Origin: Epiperipatus broadwayi
Lineage: Eukaryota > Onychophora > Udeonychophora > Euonychophora > Peripatidae
Reading direction: 5' to 3'
Length of the DNA: 64,000 nt
Assembly (NCBI GenBank): GCA_028023455.1
Contig: JAQFVV010000013.1
Coordinates: 12,064,579 to 12,128,578, forward strand
The notes under the pieces were generated by a model. That model saw only the letters and a list, made by a program, of their open reading frames with translations, had not been told where the DNA came from and searched no databases. The translations under genes were made by a program, and so were the position numbers. Shown here piece by piece: positions 1 through 12,599 of this stretch; within the stretch, counting starts at the first letter, position 1, and every line of letters begins with the position of its first letter.

Positions 1-880
1 TCGATCAAAGTGGAGTATGGAAAGATCTACGTAACATTGCACTGAAAAGAATCAACAAATCAGACTCTGCTAGTATATCGCTAAAATATGCTTTCAAAAC
101 AAAAATTTAGGACAGATCAGGCTCACTACAACGATAAACTTTTCAATCTGGTTAATCAGATGCAAAGCCATTTTTAACAAGGGATCATATTGCTCAATTG
201 ATGAACTATTCTTAAGCATCCTTCACAAATTAAAGGATGAAGATGTACGAATGTGTCAACCAGAGTTAGCAGATCAGACCTGGGGCCAGACAACTCTTTA
301 ATGACTCTTATGATGGTTCCAGCTGCTACAGCCCAATAGTCTCCTCCAGAACTTAAATTCCTTATTGACGCAGTTCAGGATTGGAATGGCTGGAATACTT
401 AGATCAATTTTGTGGATTCAGTAATTACGAAATATCTCTTTGAGATACTGTACCTTTCTTTGTTTATATTTAACACTCATGTTTTGTAATCAGGTTAACG
501 GTAATTGAATTAATTAATTGTACTAGACCTAAATATAGATGCAAACAAATTGAATTTTGAAAGTAAAAAGCATTTTTTCAGAATAACTATCATCCATTTG
601 ATTTTTAAGATTCCATATAGCATCGTTAAAATCACAATGATGGAATCTATCTAAAGTTACACTTTTCTTGCACTTTAAATCATTATAAATTTTTCTAATG
701 AATTGCATTATCTTTTTAATATTACCAATAAAACAATAGAGTATCATTTAGTTCAATTTCCCTGCTTTATTCTCAAAAAACTTCACTGGTGCCAATACTT
801 TGTCTAATCTGCTTTTTCAGTATCTACCTTTCATTGTTTAAAAATAAACTTTATAAATAAAATATATAGTGAAAAATATT
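1..880. other. No recognisable gene; possible decayed repeat at 1-420
   Basis: Positions 1-420 are less AT-rich than what follows and give broken peptide-like stretches in several frames, as expected of an old transposon remnant. I cannot assign them to a family. From 420 to 880 the sequence is ordinary AT-rich non-coding DNA. A 72-codon minus-strand ORF at 529-747 has no recognisable motif and looks like chance. Confidence 0.4.
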
Positions 881-1204
881 AAATGTGATGTGATGCACTG
901 TGACTTCTCCTTATACAGAGTCAGAAATCTCTCAGCCATTATGCTCAGAGAAATCTGTTAATCACGTTACTTTTCTATTCATTCCCCATCCTAAATTTTT
1001 CCATATTCTTCTCTAACCTGCTCCATCCCATTTCCACAACATAATTTTTGTCAACACCATAGCCTTTACATTTAAATCCCCCTTATTTTATCCCAAATCC
1101 AGCCTAAAAACCTATAACCCAATTTCTGTATAATTATTTTGTTTATATTTATTCTTCCACAACTTCATTATTTGTACACTTTCAGCTTTAAGGCATTCAC
1201 ATTT

Positions 1205-3114
1205 AATTAACAGATGCCTAATATTTTGTATGCCTTCCTTACTCAACTTGCAGACTAAATCACCCATATTTTTCCATGTATGTGTATATCCTTAATTGCT
1301 AAAGATTCTGTCCAAGCCTTAAACAGTAAACTATTTTCCTTGCTATTATCATAAATTAACTCGCATCCAATATTCCATTTACTTCTATATATATTTAAAC
1401 ACTTTTTACTCTCCATACTAGTTTTCCATCTTTCCAACTCCCTATTCTTTATTAATGCATCTATTCTTCTTTCCCATTCCTTATCACTATCTCAAAAATT
1501 CTCCTAACACAATCATCCTACCTTTTGTATAAGAATACTGACATAAATTCTTTATCCAAATCTTCTGTATAACATACTATCTTTCTCACCCCTCCTGTTA
1601 CTTGCCCTTTACTCATAATCCAATTAAATGTATTTTGGCTATTCTCTTATTATCCATAAACTGCAATCTACTGAACATTTTCATCTCGCTTTTTGCATCT
1701 CTCATATAAAAACCTAACCATCCCATTTCTTCTTCAACTGCCTCCTTTGCCATCCACACATCATCTAATGCATGTCTTACTCCTTGAACTGCCTCCTTTG
1801 CCATCCACACATCTGCATCTAATGCATGTCTTCCTACTTCTCTTTGTACTTTTTCTAATACTTCTTTGATAACACATAATGCAGCATTAGCATAAGTTAA
1901 CCCTGCTACTGCCATTCCCTTACATACAATTCTAGCTACATTATACTTATTATATGAAAATACTGTTAATTTCTTTATCAATCCCTTCCTTTTCTTTGCT
2001 TCATTTATCTTTTTTTTCTCCCATTCATCCAAACAATTTCTCCGCTTACTTAAGATGATTTCCAAATAGTTATACATATTTAACACACTTAACTTTATAT
2101 CCAGCAATACAAATTCTTTGTCTTCTCTTTCCCCAAGTAATAATCATCATTATTTATGATTTTTCCTCACTAAATTTAATCCCCATCTCTTTACCCAACC
2201 TTATGCATGTCCTCAGCATAACTTTCATATCTTCGCTTCTTTCTTTGTACAATAAGACATCATCTGCAAATAAAAGATCTGAATGTATATACTCCCTTAC
2301 CACCTATTAATGGTATCTCTACTCCTCTTCCTAGTCTTTCTATTGCTCTTTCCATTTCCCTCAAATACAACAAAAACAAAATAGATGACGTAGGGCATCC
2401 TTTCCTTAGTCCTACCCCATTTTTAACTTTAACTGATCCTATAGTCCCTAATTAATATATATAGTAATTATTTTCATATAATTTCTTAATAATATCCACT
2501 AAAGCTCCATCCATTCCCGAAATTTACTAAACTTACCCATAATCTATTTCTATTTACTCTATCACATGCCTTCTCTAGATCTATAAAAACCATATATAAC
2601 TGTCTACCTGTATTTCTACTCATATCTATAAGCTGTGTAACTACAAATAAACTTAACTCCTAAACACTTATCCATTCGAAAACTTCCTTGCACTTCTCCC
2701 ACTATATTATTTTCTTCCATCCATTTTGTGACATTCCAGCCACCATACATGCAAAAACTTTATATAACACTGATGTTACCGCTATCAGTTCTATAACTGT
2801 TTAACTTTTTATTATCCTTAGCCTTTCCTTTAAATAGTGGTCTTACTCTTGTATTATTCCAACTACCCAGAAAATCTCTTTTCTCTTTTCTGTGCCATCT
2901 TCTTAAAACATGATAATAGTTTTAATTTTGCCCTATGTCCTAAATTCATTACCATCTCTGCTGTCCATCCATCCAAACCGCTTGCCTTTCCACTTTTCAA
3001 TTTCTTCCCTGCCTCATTCAGTTCATTTTTTGTAAACCTAATATTTCCATTACTATATGCTTTCATATTTGTTATCACTCTGTCCTTCACATCCAACATC
3101 TTTTCTATATCCAT
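1205..3114 (-). pseudogene. LINE reverse transcriptase ORF, broken into several frames
   Basis: Reading down the minus strand, 3114-2863 contains KSGKASGLDGWTAEMV, the entry motif of LINE reverse transcriptases. Around 2290-2215 the peptide LLFADDVLLYKERSEDMK carries the catalytic F/YxDD box. 2107-1613 is a 164-codon open stretch of the post-RT region, and 1437-1205 is a C-terminal region with a Cys/His arrangement (one Cys of the CKLC motif is changed to Ser, giving CKLS). The fragments lie in different frames with stops between them. The product would have copied LINE RNA at nicked DNA, but this copy is inactive. Confidence 0.8.
1737..1835 (-). repeat. Tandem duplication of about 51 bp inside the LINE ORF
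   Basis: The block coding for HALD..VWMAKEAV occurs twice in a row, as bases of the type actgcctcctttgccatcc starting near 1737 and 1788. The duplication nearly keeps the frame, so the ORF of 1613-2107 runs through it. Confidence 0.75.
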
Positions 3115-3300
3115 TATATACTTATTTAAGATTGTTTCTAATTATTCTCTAGAACTACATACTATTCCCTCATTTCAAATAATACTATTTCTCTCTCTCC
3201 CCTATTTCTTTTATTGCAATTTCAATTTTTTTTACTCCCAGCTCTTCCACTTTTATTAATATCCTCCAACAAACTACCAAATTGTGTGCACTAGTTCCCT

Positions 3301-4329
3301 CTATTGGTGAAAAAAAATGTAGATTATTGCTTCATTCATTTAAATACTTTTTTTATTCATAGACTTTTAAAGAAAAAATACTAATAGATGATTGTCTGAA
3401 GGTTTATAATGATGGCATTTAACTTGTAATTATATGTCAGACTATTTCCACCACCTAATTGAATTATTAAATGCTTTTAGAAAAATACAAACTTTATTTA
3501 TATATTCAACTGTTAGTAATGAGCAAATTGTTTTATTCTTTTTCTTTTTCAGATATTTAGATTTGTGAAATGGACTCCTCTGTCAGAGACAACATTCAGT
3601 AAACATTTTATATACTTGTATTTAAGGTTCTCCTGAGTTCTCCATTTTTTAAACTTTTAATTAAGGACAAAGTTAATAAATAATGTCCGAATATTATAGA
3701 TTTTAATACTAAGTTGATTTTGGTTTATTTGCAATTGTCATGTGAATAGGTTCTTTAAGCTTTCTTCTTTTTTACTTTTTATTCTCTGCCTGACATATTT
3801 ATGTTTTGAATATATGTTCACTGGTACCATTTAACAGTTCAATTGATTACAAATGTAGATAATAATAATTTTATTTCTTAAAATGTTGAAATAAATTCAT
3901 TAACTTTATTGCACATGTCAATGCCTCCCACATTTTAAAGTGAGACCACTGCTTGGTTTATTTCCATAGTGAACTAAATCTTTTTTTTCTAATTCTTTAT
4001 AAAAATTAGGCCAATCTTTAGTTGACCAATAACAACTGATTAAATTGGAAACTAAACCATTGCCTCTGGAATTACTAAAATAAAATTGATTTTAAATATA
4101 CCCTCTGAGTAACACAGTATTTCAATACGATTAAACTTTTTAATATACTTTTATATCCTGCAATAAGTTAAATAAAAAAAATAAATCTAAATAATTCTAC
4201 TCATAATAAATTAAAGTTAAAAAAAAAGACACTATAAAATTTAACATGTATTCATTCAAACTGTAAATTAATGAGATAAAATTGTTTTAGTAGATTTTTT
4301 TAGGAGCATAAACTATTTCTCCTATGCCG
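3301..4329. other. AT-rich non-coding stretch
   Basis: I see no ORF of note, no RNA gene and no clear repeat here. A pyrimidine tract followed by CAG near 3550 resembles a splice acceptor, but nothing downstream of it looks coding. Confidence 0.6.
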
Positions 4330-4528
4330 ATTCTGCCATTTCATATAACCTTAAGTAATCAATAAATATTAGATGACAATATTTATTAAATCCCTATCCA
4401 GTGTTGTTCCATCCATATTCCCTGACCAATTTTCGGTGATAAGATTGTAATAGTACTCGATAGGAATTTAATAAGCCCTACCATCTAGCATCTATTGATT
4501 ACTCAAGCTTACGTTAGATGGCAGAACT
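4330..4528. mobile_element. Foldback MITE of about 200 bp (family also at 61011-61130)
   Basis: The two ends form an imperfect inverted repeat with arms of about 70-75 bp. The left arm begins ATTCTGCCAT and contains AAGTAATCAATA. The right arm, read in reverse complement, begins AGTTCTGCCATCTAAC and contains GAGTAATCAATAGATG. The centre is short. No ORF is present, so it would be a non-autonomous DNA transposon. A more decayed relative lies at 61011-61130. I could not define a target duplication, so the superfamily is open. Confidence 0.7.
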
Positions 4529-5532
4529 GGAATAATATAAATAGCCTTTGCCCCTTAAATGCTTAACCAGACTTATTGAAAAATGAAAAACAAAATGCAT
4601 AAACAGTAACCCATGAAATGGATCTTAAATATATGAAAGATACAATGCTACTATCATTATTCATTATAGCAATGGTCCTAAACAGGAATGTCAGAGCATT
4701 GTATAATGACATTATTTTTTAAATCATTAATCACATATATGATGACTGGATAAAATAATATAAATTTGGATATTGAGAACAATAATGGGTATTGAACAAA
4801 TTCTGTAAATATAAGCTTTTGTTCTTAGATTATGGAATAGTATATAAAGATCAAACCCCAATGAGTTTCCTAGTAACATAACTGGCATGTTATGGCTGGG
4901 CAATCTATCTTAAAGACAAATACAATTTTAAAATTTTTCATAGAATATTTCTAGAACAATAAAACAAATGTTCATTTATTCAAATTAATATAGGCAAGTG
5001 ATCATATGTTATGGCAACTATGGGGTGTAATAATAAAGATTCTAAAATAAATGGGAAGAAATGCAGCAAAAAGATTTCTATGATTTGTAACTATTGGCCT
5101 GAAATTTTTTTAGCACTAATAGGGCACATAAATCTCTGAAAACCTCATCACATTATAAAATCTCACATTTTTAAAATCATTTTTCAATAATTAATCAGCA
5201 TTGATAAGGCTTAGATTAAAATTCTCTAGTAACACTTTGTTAGCATATGGTTATATAAATGTATTCATACTCATATATGCAAAATAAGCAACCTTGTTCA
5301 ACAGTAAACATAAACAAGGCAAACTCTAAAACTCTTAAAAAGTCATATATATAATTAGATATTTTCACATAATTCAGAAAAGGTTTTGTTTTTATATGAT
5401 GATTTGTCAAAAAGACAGACTGTTATTCAAAATGTAAATAAGATTATCCTTTAGTTCATATTTTTAAAACGTTGTAATTAATATTCATTTTAAAAGTAAT
5501 TCCTTCAAACTGATTTTATATATACATCGTAA

Positions 5533-5760
5533 TAGAAAAATGGAACACATATGGCAAACCTAATTATAATGACTGTGCAACCTCAATAAACATATCGCGC
5601 CGACCACATTGTGGTGCCAAAAACTGTAATAGAATGCCCTGTAATTGAATGCCCCAATTGTTGGGCGGCCAAAAATTGTAACCGAAATCTGGGACACATG
5701 TGGTGAACATAATTAATTAAACCTACTACATTGCATGCTAAAAACTTTAATTGAAAAATC
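5533..5760. repeat. Old direct repeat, unit about 150-160 bp, slightly GC-richer
   Basis: Two diverged copies follow each other. Blocks such as ACATATGGCAAACCTAATTA (5548) and ACATGTGGTGAACATAATTA (5696), and CCACATTGTGGTGCCAAAAA (5605) and CTACATTGCATGCTAAAAA (5727), recur in the same order. No coding potential is seen. Confidence 0.5.
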
Positions 5761-8700
5761 TGATCACATCACTACAAAAATGATATAACATGAAATTGTT
5801 ATGATCTAATCTGGTCATGGCCAGGGTATACCGCGAAGACCCATCGTAGCAGTATGTGAAAGTTCATTAGACAAATTATAAGTATGTAATTTTATTCTCC
5901 TTCAAAACTTTAATCTGCAATTTTTCATTTCATGAGACCTTATGGTCGACCATGGATAAGATGGTATAATTTGTGGAACTATTAAAGATTATTCTTTAAG
6001 AATGACATGTATGGTTTTGGTACAAATGCTAGTCTAGGTATGTGCTTTGCAATAATAAGTAAGCATGGAAAACTTGGGTTCTTTCCTTATACACTTAAAT
6101 TTATAATTTAATAAATAGCAATGAGACTCTTGTTATGTTTGATAAATTACAATTATAAAATTAAAAAATAAATTCAATCATAGCATTATTTGGTAAAACT
6201 GTTTATAAGTTTATAAAATCAATCAATTTTGTATCATGTACTAGACTCAACAACGCAAAGCTAAAGTGATGGAAAAGGCAAATGGGATTTTATTGTACCT
6301 TATACATCATAAACTACCAAGGACAAAAGCATTCAAATATTTTCTCAGAATATTACTAAAAGTCTTATATCATACTGACAACAGTATGTACTCCAATGTA
6401 TGCTCTATTCAAGATATAGGATTTCTGGTTTTATGAATGACAAATAGCAACGGCACAGTAAATTTAATTATAAATCAATATTTATTTACAATTTTATGAT
6501 TAATAAATAATTGATATATGATGTTTAATATAATAAATAGATACATAAATAAACAAATAAGTAAATAAAATAAAATATCATTCCATTTGTTTCCTTCAAT
6601 AAATATATTATAGGCACAGTTTTATAAAAGCCTAATCATAAATTTTATTATAATTTGATCTAATTTCTGCTTTGAGTAAAATATACTGAAATTCAACATC
6701 AAATCATGAAATACCCAATGTGTCAGTTCCAGAACCAATAAACCTATACTATAAACCTATAATAATATAATAAATAATATTATACTTGCAGGAATTAGCT
6801 ATAATGCAATGCTAAACCAAAGTGAAAATTCAAACTTCAGTTCAGATAAAATATTAATTAACAAACAGTTAATCATTATGGGGATAATTTAGATAAGATG
6901 CCCTGCTACACTTTATGACTGAACTTATAAATTATACTTATTGATGGAAGATGATTTTAGCATAATAATACAAAATACTTTGCTAAACTTACATTTATGA
7001 AGTAAAATGATATTCCTGTGGATGCATTCATCTACACATAGGAATGATACAACACTGAATGCCCTGTGGGTTTATACACCACCATGAAGCAACAAATATA
7101 ATTACACAATTCCATGGATTAACCACCAGCGCAGGAATGAGTGTAAAAATACAGAAAGTGGCAAATAATTAATCTGTGGATTAACCACCAGCACAGACTA
7201 ATGCCATTTAACATTGTAAAGCAATATTAATATTTACTTCATATTTAAAGTGCAAAATCATCCTCCTCAGTTATTCTGACAATTCAGACAAAACACCAGC
7301 AATTTAGCAGATGTGGGTTCATACATAATGAAAAGTGTTTTGATAATAAGGACAACTAATATACTGATTTATCTTGCTTAAAATATAAACATAGTAACAA
7401 TGTAATACAAGTGACATGAGTATAGGAACAGAACCCTGGAAAGACTCATAAGACACTTCATAAGAGGTTGACACACACCATAAATTTATTAGTAATTCTC
7501 AAGCTTTTCGCAAGCGCTATTTCCTCAAATAAATATTTTATTCAATCCCATGAATTTAATTTAAACATAGTAAAAGTATAAATCATGAACCTCACATATA
7601 AGTTCATATAACACTACAATTAAAATTAATTCATTCTTACTCAAATACATAAATAAAAGTGTACAACATTTTTGGAATATTAAATATTATCCATGAAATC
7701 AATATAAAATGTCTTGAACAATAAATACACATTACACAAAGTAATAATTATAAATTATAGTCGAATTCCATAGATGTGATTATATCCATTTCTTCTAGTT
7801 ATTACGAGTACTGTTAAATTAATGAATTTTATGTGGGCTCTATGAATATGAGATAATTCCAAAAGCATGACATGTAGAGTTTAAATGAAAATGTTCTTCA
7901 TAAGTTATTAAATTCTACATTTTTATCAAGCATTGTTCCAAGTTTATGATACCCAGGCTATATTAATTTATCTATCCACATTTAAATCTAGGAATAATAA
8001 TTAGAGCAAAATAATTTAATAAATTCAAAATTGATGATAGAAATCAGAAAGTAGTTTTAGTTAATTATTTAAAGGCTGTTATCATTATTCAAGTAGTAAA
8101 CAAATTAAATAGTAAATACATTATTGGCAGTAAACGTTCAGATAAGATAGTCAATTCTTTATTATTTAACTGATACGCAGAAACATTAAAGTAGCGTTTC
8201 AATAAAATTTAAAATTTAAATTTGATTTTAAACCTCTTCTTTTTTTAAAAAAAGTAAAGTTTTCATGTCCAAAAAAACATCTGCAATTAAAATATTTATT
8301 TAATGTTGCCAGTTTGCATGCAATAAAGTATTCCAAAATATACTGACCTTCTGCTATTAATTCTACTTTTAAAGTTAAATGTTCTGACATATTTCAAATG
8401 TAGATATTGAGCAAATTATTAGCGATTTGATTCAGTAGCCGGAAGACTTGAACAGACCCTTTAAATTCAGCAACTCATACTGTTATTAAATATCACCATT
8501 TTATATTTAAATTCATATGAGAATTCTTGATTAATCCGTTTGCTTGCCAATAATTTTTAAAATATGCTTAACATGTTTTGCTTACATGTTATTCTTGCTC
8601 CATTTTATTTTTTAATAATACTAAGAATGCTCTCTTTCACTGAAATGCACACATGTATTTATTATATTTTTATCTAATGATTAAAAATTAGTTAAATAAA

Positions 8701-10742
8701 TGGCTTTTGAAATAAATGAAAATAATTTCTAAGATTATTTTAAATAAATAAGAATTATTATTATTTTTAATCACATTTTACTAAACTTGATGTGTGCTAT
8801 TGATTTCTTACAGGTTAAACATATTTGACCCAAATCAGTGGATGGAAAAGAGCAATTTTAAATACATTAAAATAATACAGGCAATAAGCAAGGCAAAATA
8901 TTACTTATTCTCACCAATAAATTATTTTGAATGCAAGTAAATAGTCTGTTCAGAATGCAAACCAAAGCAATCAAATCACCAAGAAGACAGAGAAATTTTT
9001 AAATCAGTTCTATCAATCTCTATATTTTACACTAAAATATAAGGTTACAATATATAATTCATAGTACCTTTTAGGAACAACTATGCAGAAAATTAAAATA
9101 TATAACTACAATATTTTAGAAAATAAAAATTAAAAACATATAATTACAATATTTCAGCAAAATCATCAGATGAAAATATTAAGAAATTTGTAAAAAAATT
9201 AATAAATAAAAAAACTGAATAGTGAAATCCTAGGACAGAATATAAATTATATATTATTAAAAAAGAGTTAAGATCAAACATGAGTTGAATTGAAATTTTG
9301 TTGATGGTTTTTAAAATATTCTTTGATAATGATTGTTACAAGTATATAATACTTTTTGGAAAAATCAATGTTATTAAAAATATCAGTAATTACATATTAT
9401 ACATTTTAATTTTCTATATAGTTGTTTGTATTATGAATTATATGTTTCACCAATCAAAACTTTCATTTTAATATATATATGCTGAACTATTAATAGCTAA
9501 ATGGAGACCAAAAGTCTTTCCAATGGTTTTCTACACAAGTCTATCTCATGTTTTTTCTTTCATAAAAAATCCAATTAAACTTCCTGATCTCCTATTTCAT
9601 TTCAAATTAATTACTATTGATGATGTTTTGTTTCCTAACTAAGAAAAAACCTCAGACCATTAATTATCATCTTTTCTTGCTATCTAGCCAACCTATCTTT
9701 GTGTATATAATCATTATAATAATATCAAAAATATTGGTTTGGATCTTAAATCACTAATTAATTTTTCTATCACTCTTTCTTATTCTCTATGTGTACTTTC
9801 ATATGTTTTTGTGTTACCTAAAATATATGTTTAATTTTAAAAATCAAAAACTATATTTTATAATTATAAATCAAAATAGAAAAACACACCAATCAGAAAT
9901 CTTTTTCCGTTGTAAGAGATATTTAACATCATAGTATATAGCTTAAATTCTGAGTGAAGCTTTAAAGTTTTTTTTTTTTTTCAGGTAATTAAAGCATATT
10001 CAGACAAGCATAGAATATTTTAGGCCATAACTAAGCCAGCTACTTATCCTACATATAATTAATAAATAAATATCTTGCAATTTTTAGTTGAATAGTAAAG
10101 ATAATAATGTAAAGTGGATATGTCAGAAGAGCAATGGTGGGCTGACCATAAAAATGAAGTAAAAAGTAAGACTTTAATATGTATTTGTATTTGATATTGC
10201 TGAGGAAAGTTATAATAATATATATGAGAACTGAGGTCATGATTTATCTTTATCAAATGCCCAGAGCCGAGATTGATTTAATACAGTGATAGTGGCAAAT
10301 GTTGGAAGTCCACAGACTACAGCTGGAACTCTGCATTTTCAGAAAAGTTCAATTTCTTATTAACTCTAAAGTAATTAACCACTGATTATTTTTATTTATA
10401 AATATTTTAGAAGGAGTTGATAATAGAAATGATAATAAAATTATCTCTCTCCTCCCCAATCTGGATGTCAAATCCAGATGAAATTTAGAAATTCTTTCAC
10501 ATAGCTAATGGTTAGCAAAAAAAATTTTTTTTTTTTTTTTTTGTCAAATTATTGGCAAGTAAATAGATATATTTAATTTTAGCTAAGGACAATTTTATTA
10601 AAGTCTAAGCATTTGACCTAGTGAGAAATGTCATTGCCTTTACTGTTGCCTTTGGGAATATTTGCCCTATATTTGGCTATTTTAGACTATTTTACCTTTT
10701 AATTAAGACATAAATAGCCAGATATAATCAAACAAACAACCA
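5761..10742. other. Long AT-rich non-coding region
   Basis: Apart from a weak 68-bp-spaced repeat at 7112-7200, I see no supported gene or RNA. Short ORFs (for example 8199-8390 and 10049-10256) are low-complexity, lack motifs and overlap each other. Homopolymer runs occur near 9969 and 10519. Confidence 0.55.
7112..7200. repeat. Short spaced direct repeat
   Basis: The string TGGATTAACCACCAGCRCAG occurs twice, about 68 bp apart, with the sequence between only loosely related. This may be a partial tandem duplication. Confidence 0.4.
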
Positions 10743-10855
10743 AGTAGTTTATTGCTCAGGAATCATAAACAATTCAAGCACTGAAAGTGACAATGCAGAA
10801 TCCTAGTCGTGGACTTGAGCTCCTAGAATCTGACACTCTACTACTGTACCAAACT
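10743..10855 (-). mobile_element. tRNA-derived SINE-like repeat, copy 1
   Basis: Read on the minus strand, it begins TTTGGTACAGTAGTAGAGTG, which resembles a pol III A box region, followed about 25 bases on by GAGCTCAAGTCC, which resembles a B box. It ends in a tail containing TGAGCAATAAACTA. A second copy in the same orientation lies at 19360-19462 and shares both the head and the tail. The shared order of head, body and tail supports a dispersed SINE rather than a real tRNA. No cloverleaf is preserved. Confidence 0.5.
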
Positions 10856-11492
10856 ATTCACAGCAATATCCAGATTAATATATATAGAGATAAATGCACA
10901 CTAAATCTATAAAGAGACATTTATAATTAAATGTTTATATATTTTTTAAGTATTTTCTTATTTCTAATAAAGCTTTTTGTGTAATCAATTCTTTTCCATA
11001 AGAATGCTTCCTTTTTTTTTTTTATAAACATTAATCTTTCTATATTAAAAAAAAACTACAATACATATTACAATACGATTTTTTTTATATATAATGAAAA
11101 AAAAAATACGTTTTGAAATTATTAAGTAGGTTTTTAAATAAATTACAACCGTAATTAACTGTAATCATTCAGAGTAATAAAACTGAAATCACTAATTAAT
11201 ATTTTATACCTATTCTTCAGTTAAAAAAAAGAATGAAAGAAAATAATTAAAAATAGAAGAGTGGAGGAGGAATTTTAAATGACTTCTAGAAAAATTATTG
11301 TATATATAACTATATCTAAAAAGGAGAAATAAAGGCATAACTAGAGATATCGTCAAATTTAGGAATTCTTAGTAACTATTTACAGAATTGTGGGATCCAT
11401 TGTTTCCCCCCTTACCCTTAACATAATTTATTAGCATCTAAATTTAAAATTACATCTTAAAATAACGAGTCTCCTTATATCAGTAAATATAT

Positions 11493-11815
11493 AGGGTATA
11501 TGAGCACAGACATTCACACGCCCCACCACTCTCCACACTATCTCATAACACTGATACACTTGAACACATATATGTTGAAAAGACAAATAATCACCAATAT
11601 ACACATTTCATGCTAAACTAGCATATTAGTGCTCAGAAATAATCCTCATACTTTAATGGACAGGATTCAATCTACTTCACACTCCAACTCTTCAACTGTT
11701 CATCCAATTGAAAATCTGATGATGAAATGCTCAAAGGCCACCCTGAGGCCGAGATTCTTGTCACACCCATGTTGACCTAAGATCAATCTGACCCCTCATG
11801 TACAGGACAGAAGGC
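11493..11815 (+). repeat. Dispersed repeat R1, copy 1
   Basis: A segment starting GGGTATATGAGCACAGAC and ending near CCCCTCATGTACAGGACA matches, with several mismatches and a gap of about 45 bp, the tandem copies at 16862-17743. R1 is richer in C and A on this strand than its surroundings. It has no credible ORF, TIR or tail that I recognise, so its class is open. Confidence 0.7.
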
Positions 11816-12177
11816 TCTACCTGGTTTAAAATAATGATAGAACATGACCTAAAGACCCATGCTGTAACAGTCAGAATAAACTATCTTGCTAACACACTGC
11901 AGAATTCAAACCCCACACACGAAACTGAACATTCTAGGAGGGGTTGCCTTCTAGATATACTAAGTTTGAATCTAAAGTCTGAATTTCACAGCGCCACCTG
12001 CGTGATAACGCATCTGATGCTACTACTAGTATAACCTTTTACCGGTGCCTGGTGGTCAGGGAGAAACAAAAAGACCCTATACTAAGATAAGTTTGGGTTG
12101 CTAATTAACGTCTATGGATGTACAAAAGAAATGCAGAAAATAGATATATAGACCGAGACAGTGATTGGAATGAATAA

Positions 12178-12250
12178 AATAAAAGATCAAAATTAGTTTT
12201 AAATGATTTCAAAAAAATAAAAGATCAAAATTAGTTTTAAATGATTTCAA
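12178..12250. repeat. Two-copy tandem repeat, 38-bp period
   Basis: The 35-base block starting AATAAAAGATCAAAATTAG occurs at 12178-12212 and again, without visible mismatch, at 12216-12250. It is separated only by a few A residues, so it is a recent local duplication. Confidence 0.85.
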
Positions 12251-12266
12251 TATTTATTTATATAGA

Positions 12267-12310
12267 AATATATATTGTAACGTTTATTTATATACGTTAC
12301 AAATATATTG
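12267..12310. repeat. Short hairpin
   Basis: AATATATATTGTAACGT is followed after about 10 bases by ACGTTACAAATATATT, a near-perfect inverted repeat with a TATA-rich loop. The function is unknown; such palindromes are common in AT-rich DNA. Confidence 0.6.
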
Positions 12311-12599
12311 GCATTTGGTAGAAGCTAAAAAAATAAAAGTAGATTTAGATTTTTAATTGACTATAATTTTTTTAAAAATAACGTACAATGAAAGTTAAAT
12401 TTTTCTTTCATATTTTTTTTACTTAACTGGAAATAAAAGTAGAATTAGAGAGAACAAAAGAATTCCAAAAGCAAGTAAAAAGATAAGCTAAAAGAAAAAT
12501 ATTTTAGCTAATTAAACATGGCCGAAAACTTGATAAAAAAATGAGAACTTAGTAATTGAAAAATGATAAAGACTGTATAAGATTATAAACACAAAACAC

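Larger units (their letters stand above)
881..3300 (-). mobile_element. 5'-truncated non-LTR retrotransposon (LINE), family shared with 33625-35345
   Basis: On the minus strand this reads as the 3' part of a LINE: an RT entry region near 3000, a FADD-type catalytic box near 2250, a C-terminal domain and a 3' end of CATCACATCACATTTA type at 881-900. The same 3' sequence recurs three times on the plus strand at 33625-35345, which fixes the 3' terminus by comparison. The 5' border near 3300 is where coding similarity fades and is approximate. No convincing target-site duplication was found. The clade (CR1/L2/Jockey-like or other) cannot be decided by eye. Confidence 0.8.

Noticed and set aside
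2837-3259. 140-codon plus-strand ORF
   Set aside because: It is the opposite strand of the LINE reverse transcriptase region, so it is a shadow.
870-3315. Possible target duplication (TGAAAAA) around the LINE
   Set aside because: The match is seven A-rich bases and common by chance here, and the 5' border is not fixed.
8800-8890. Splice-acceptor-like TTTCTTACAG followed by a short open stretch
   Set aside because: No donor, no recognisable domain and no neighbouring exon.
11720-11745. CTGATGA followed by a CAAAGG word in repeat R1 (also 17200 and 17668) as a hammerhead core
   Set aside because: The GAAA core is absent in all copies (the G is replaced) and no matching stem I or III was found.
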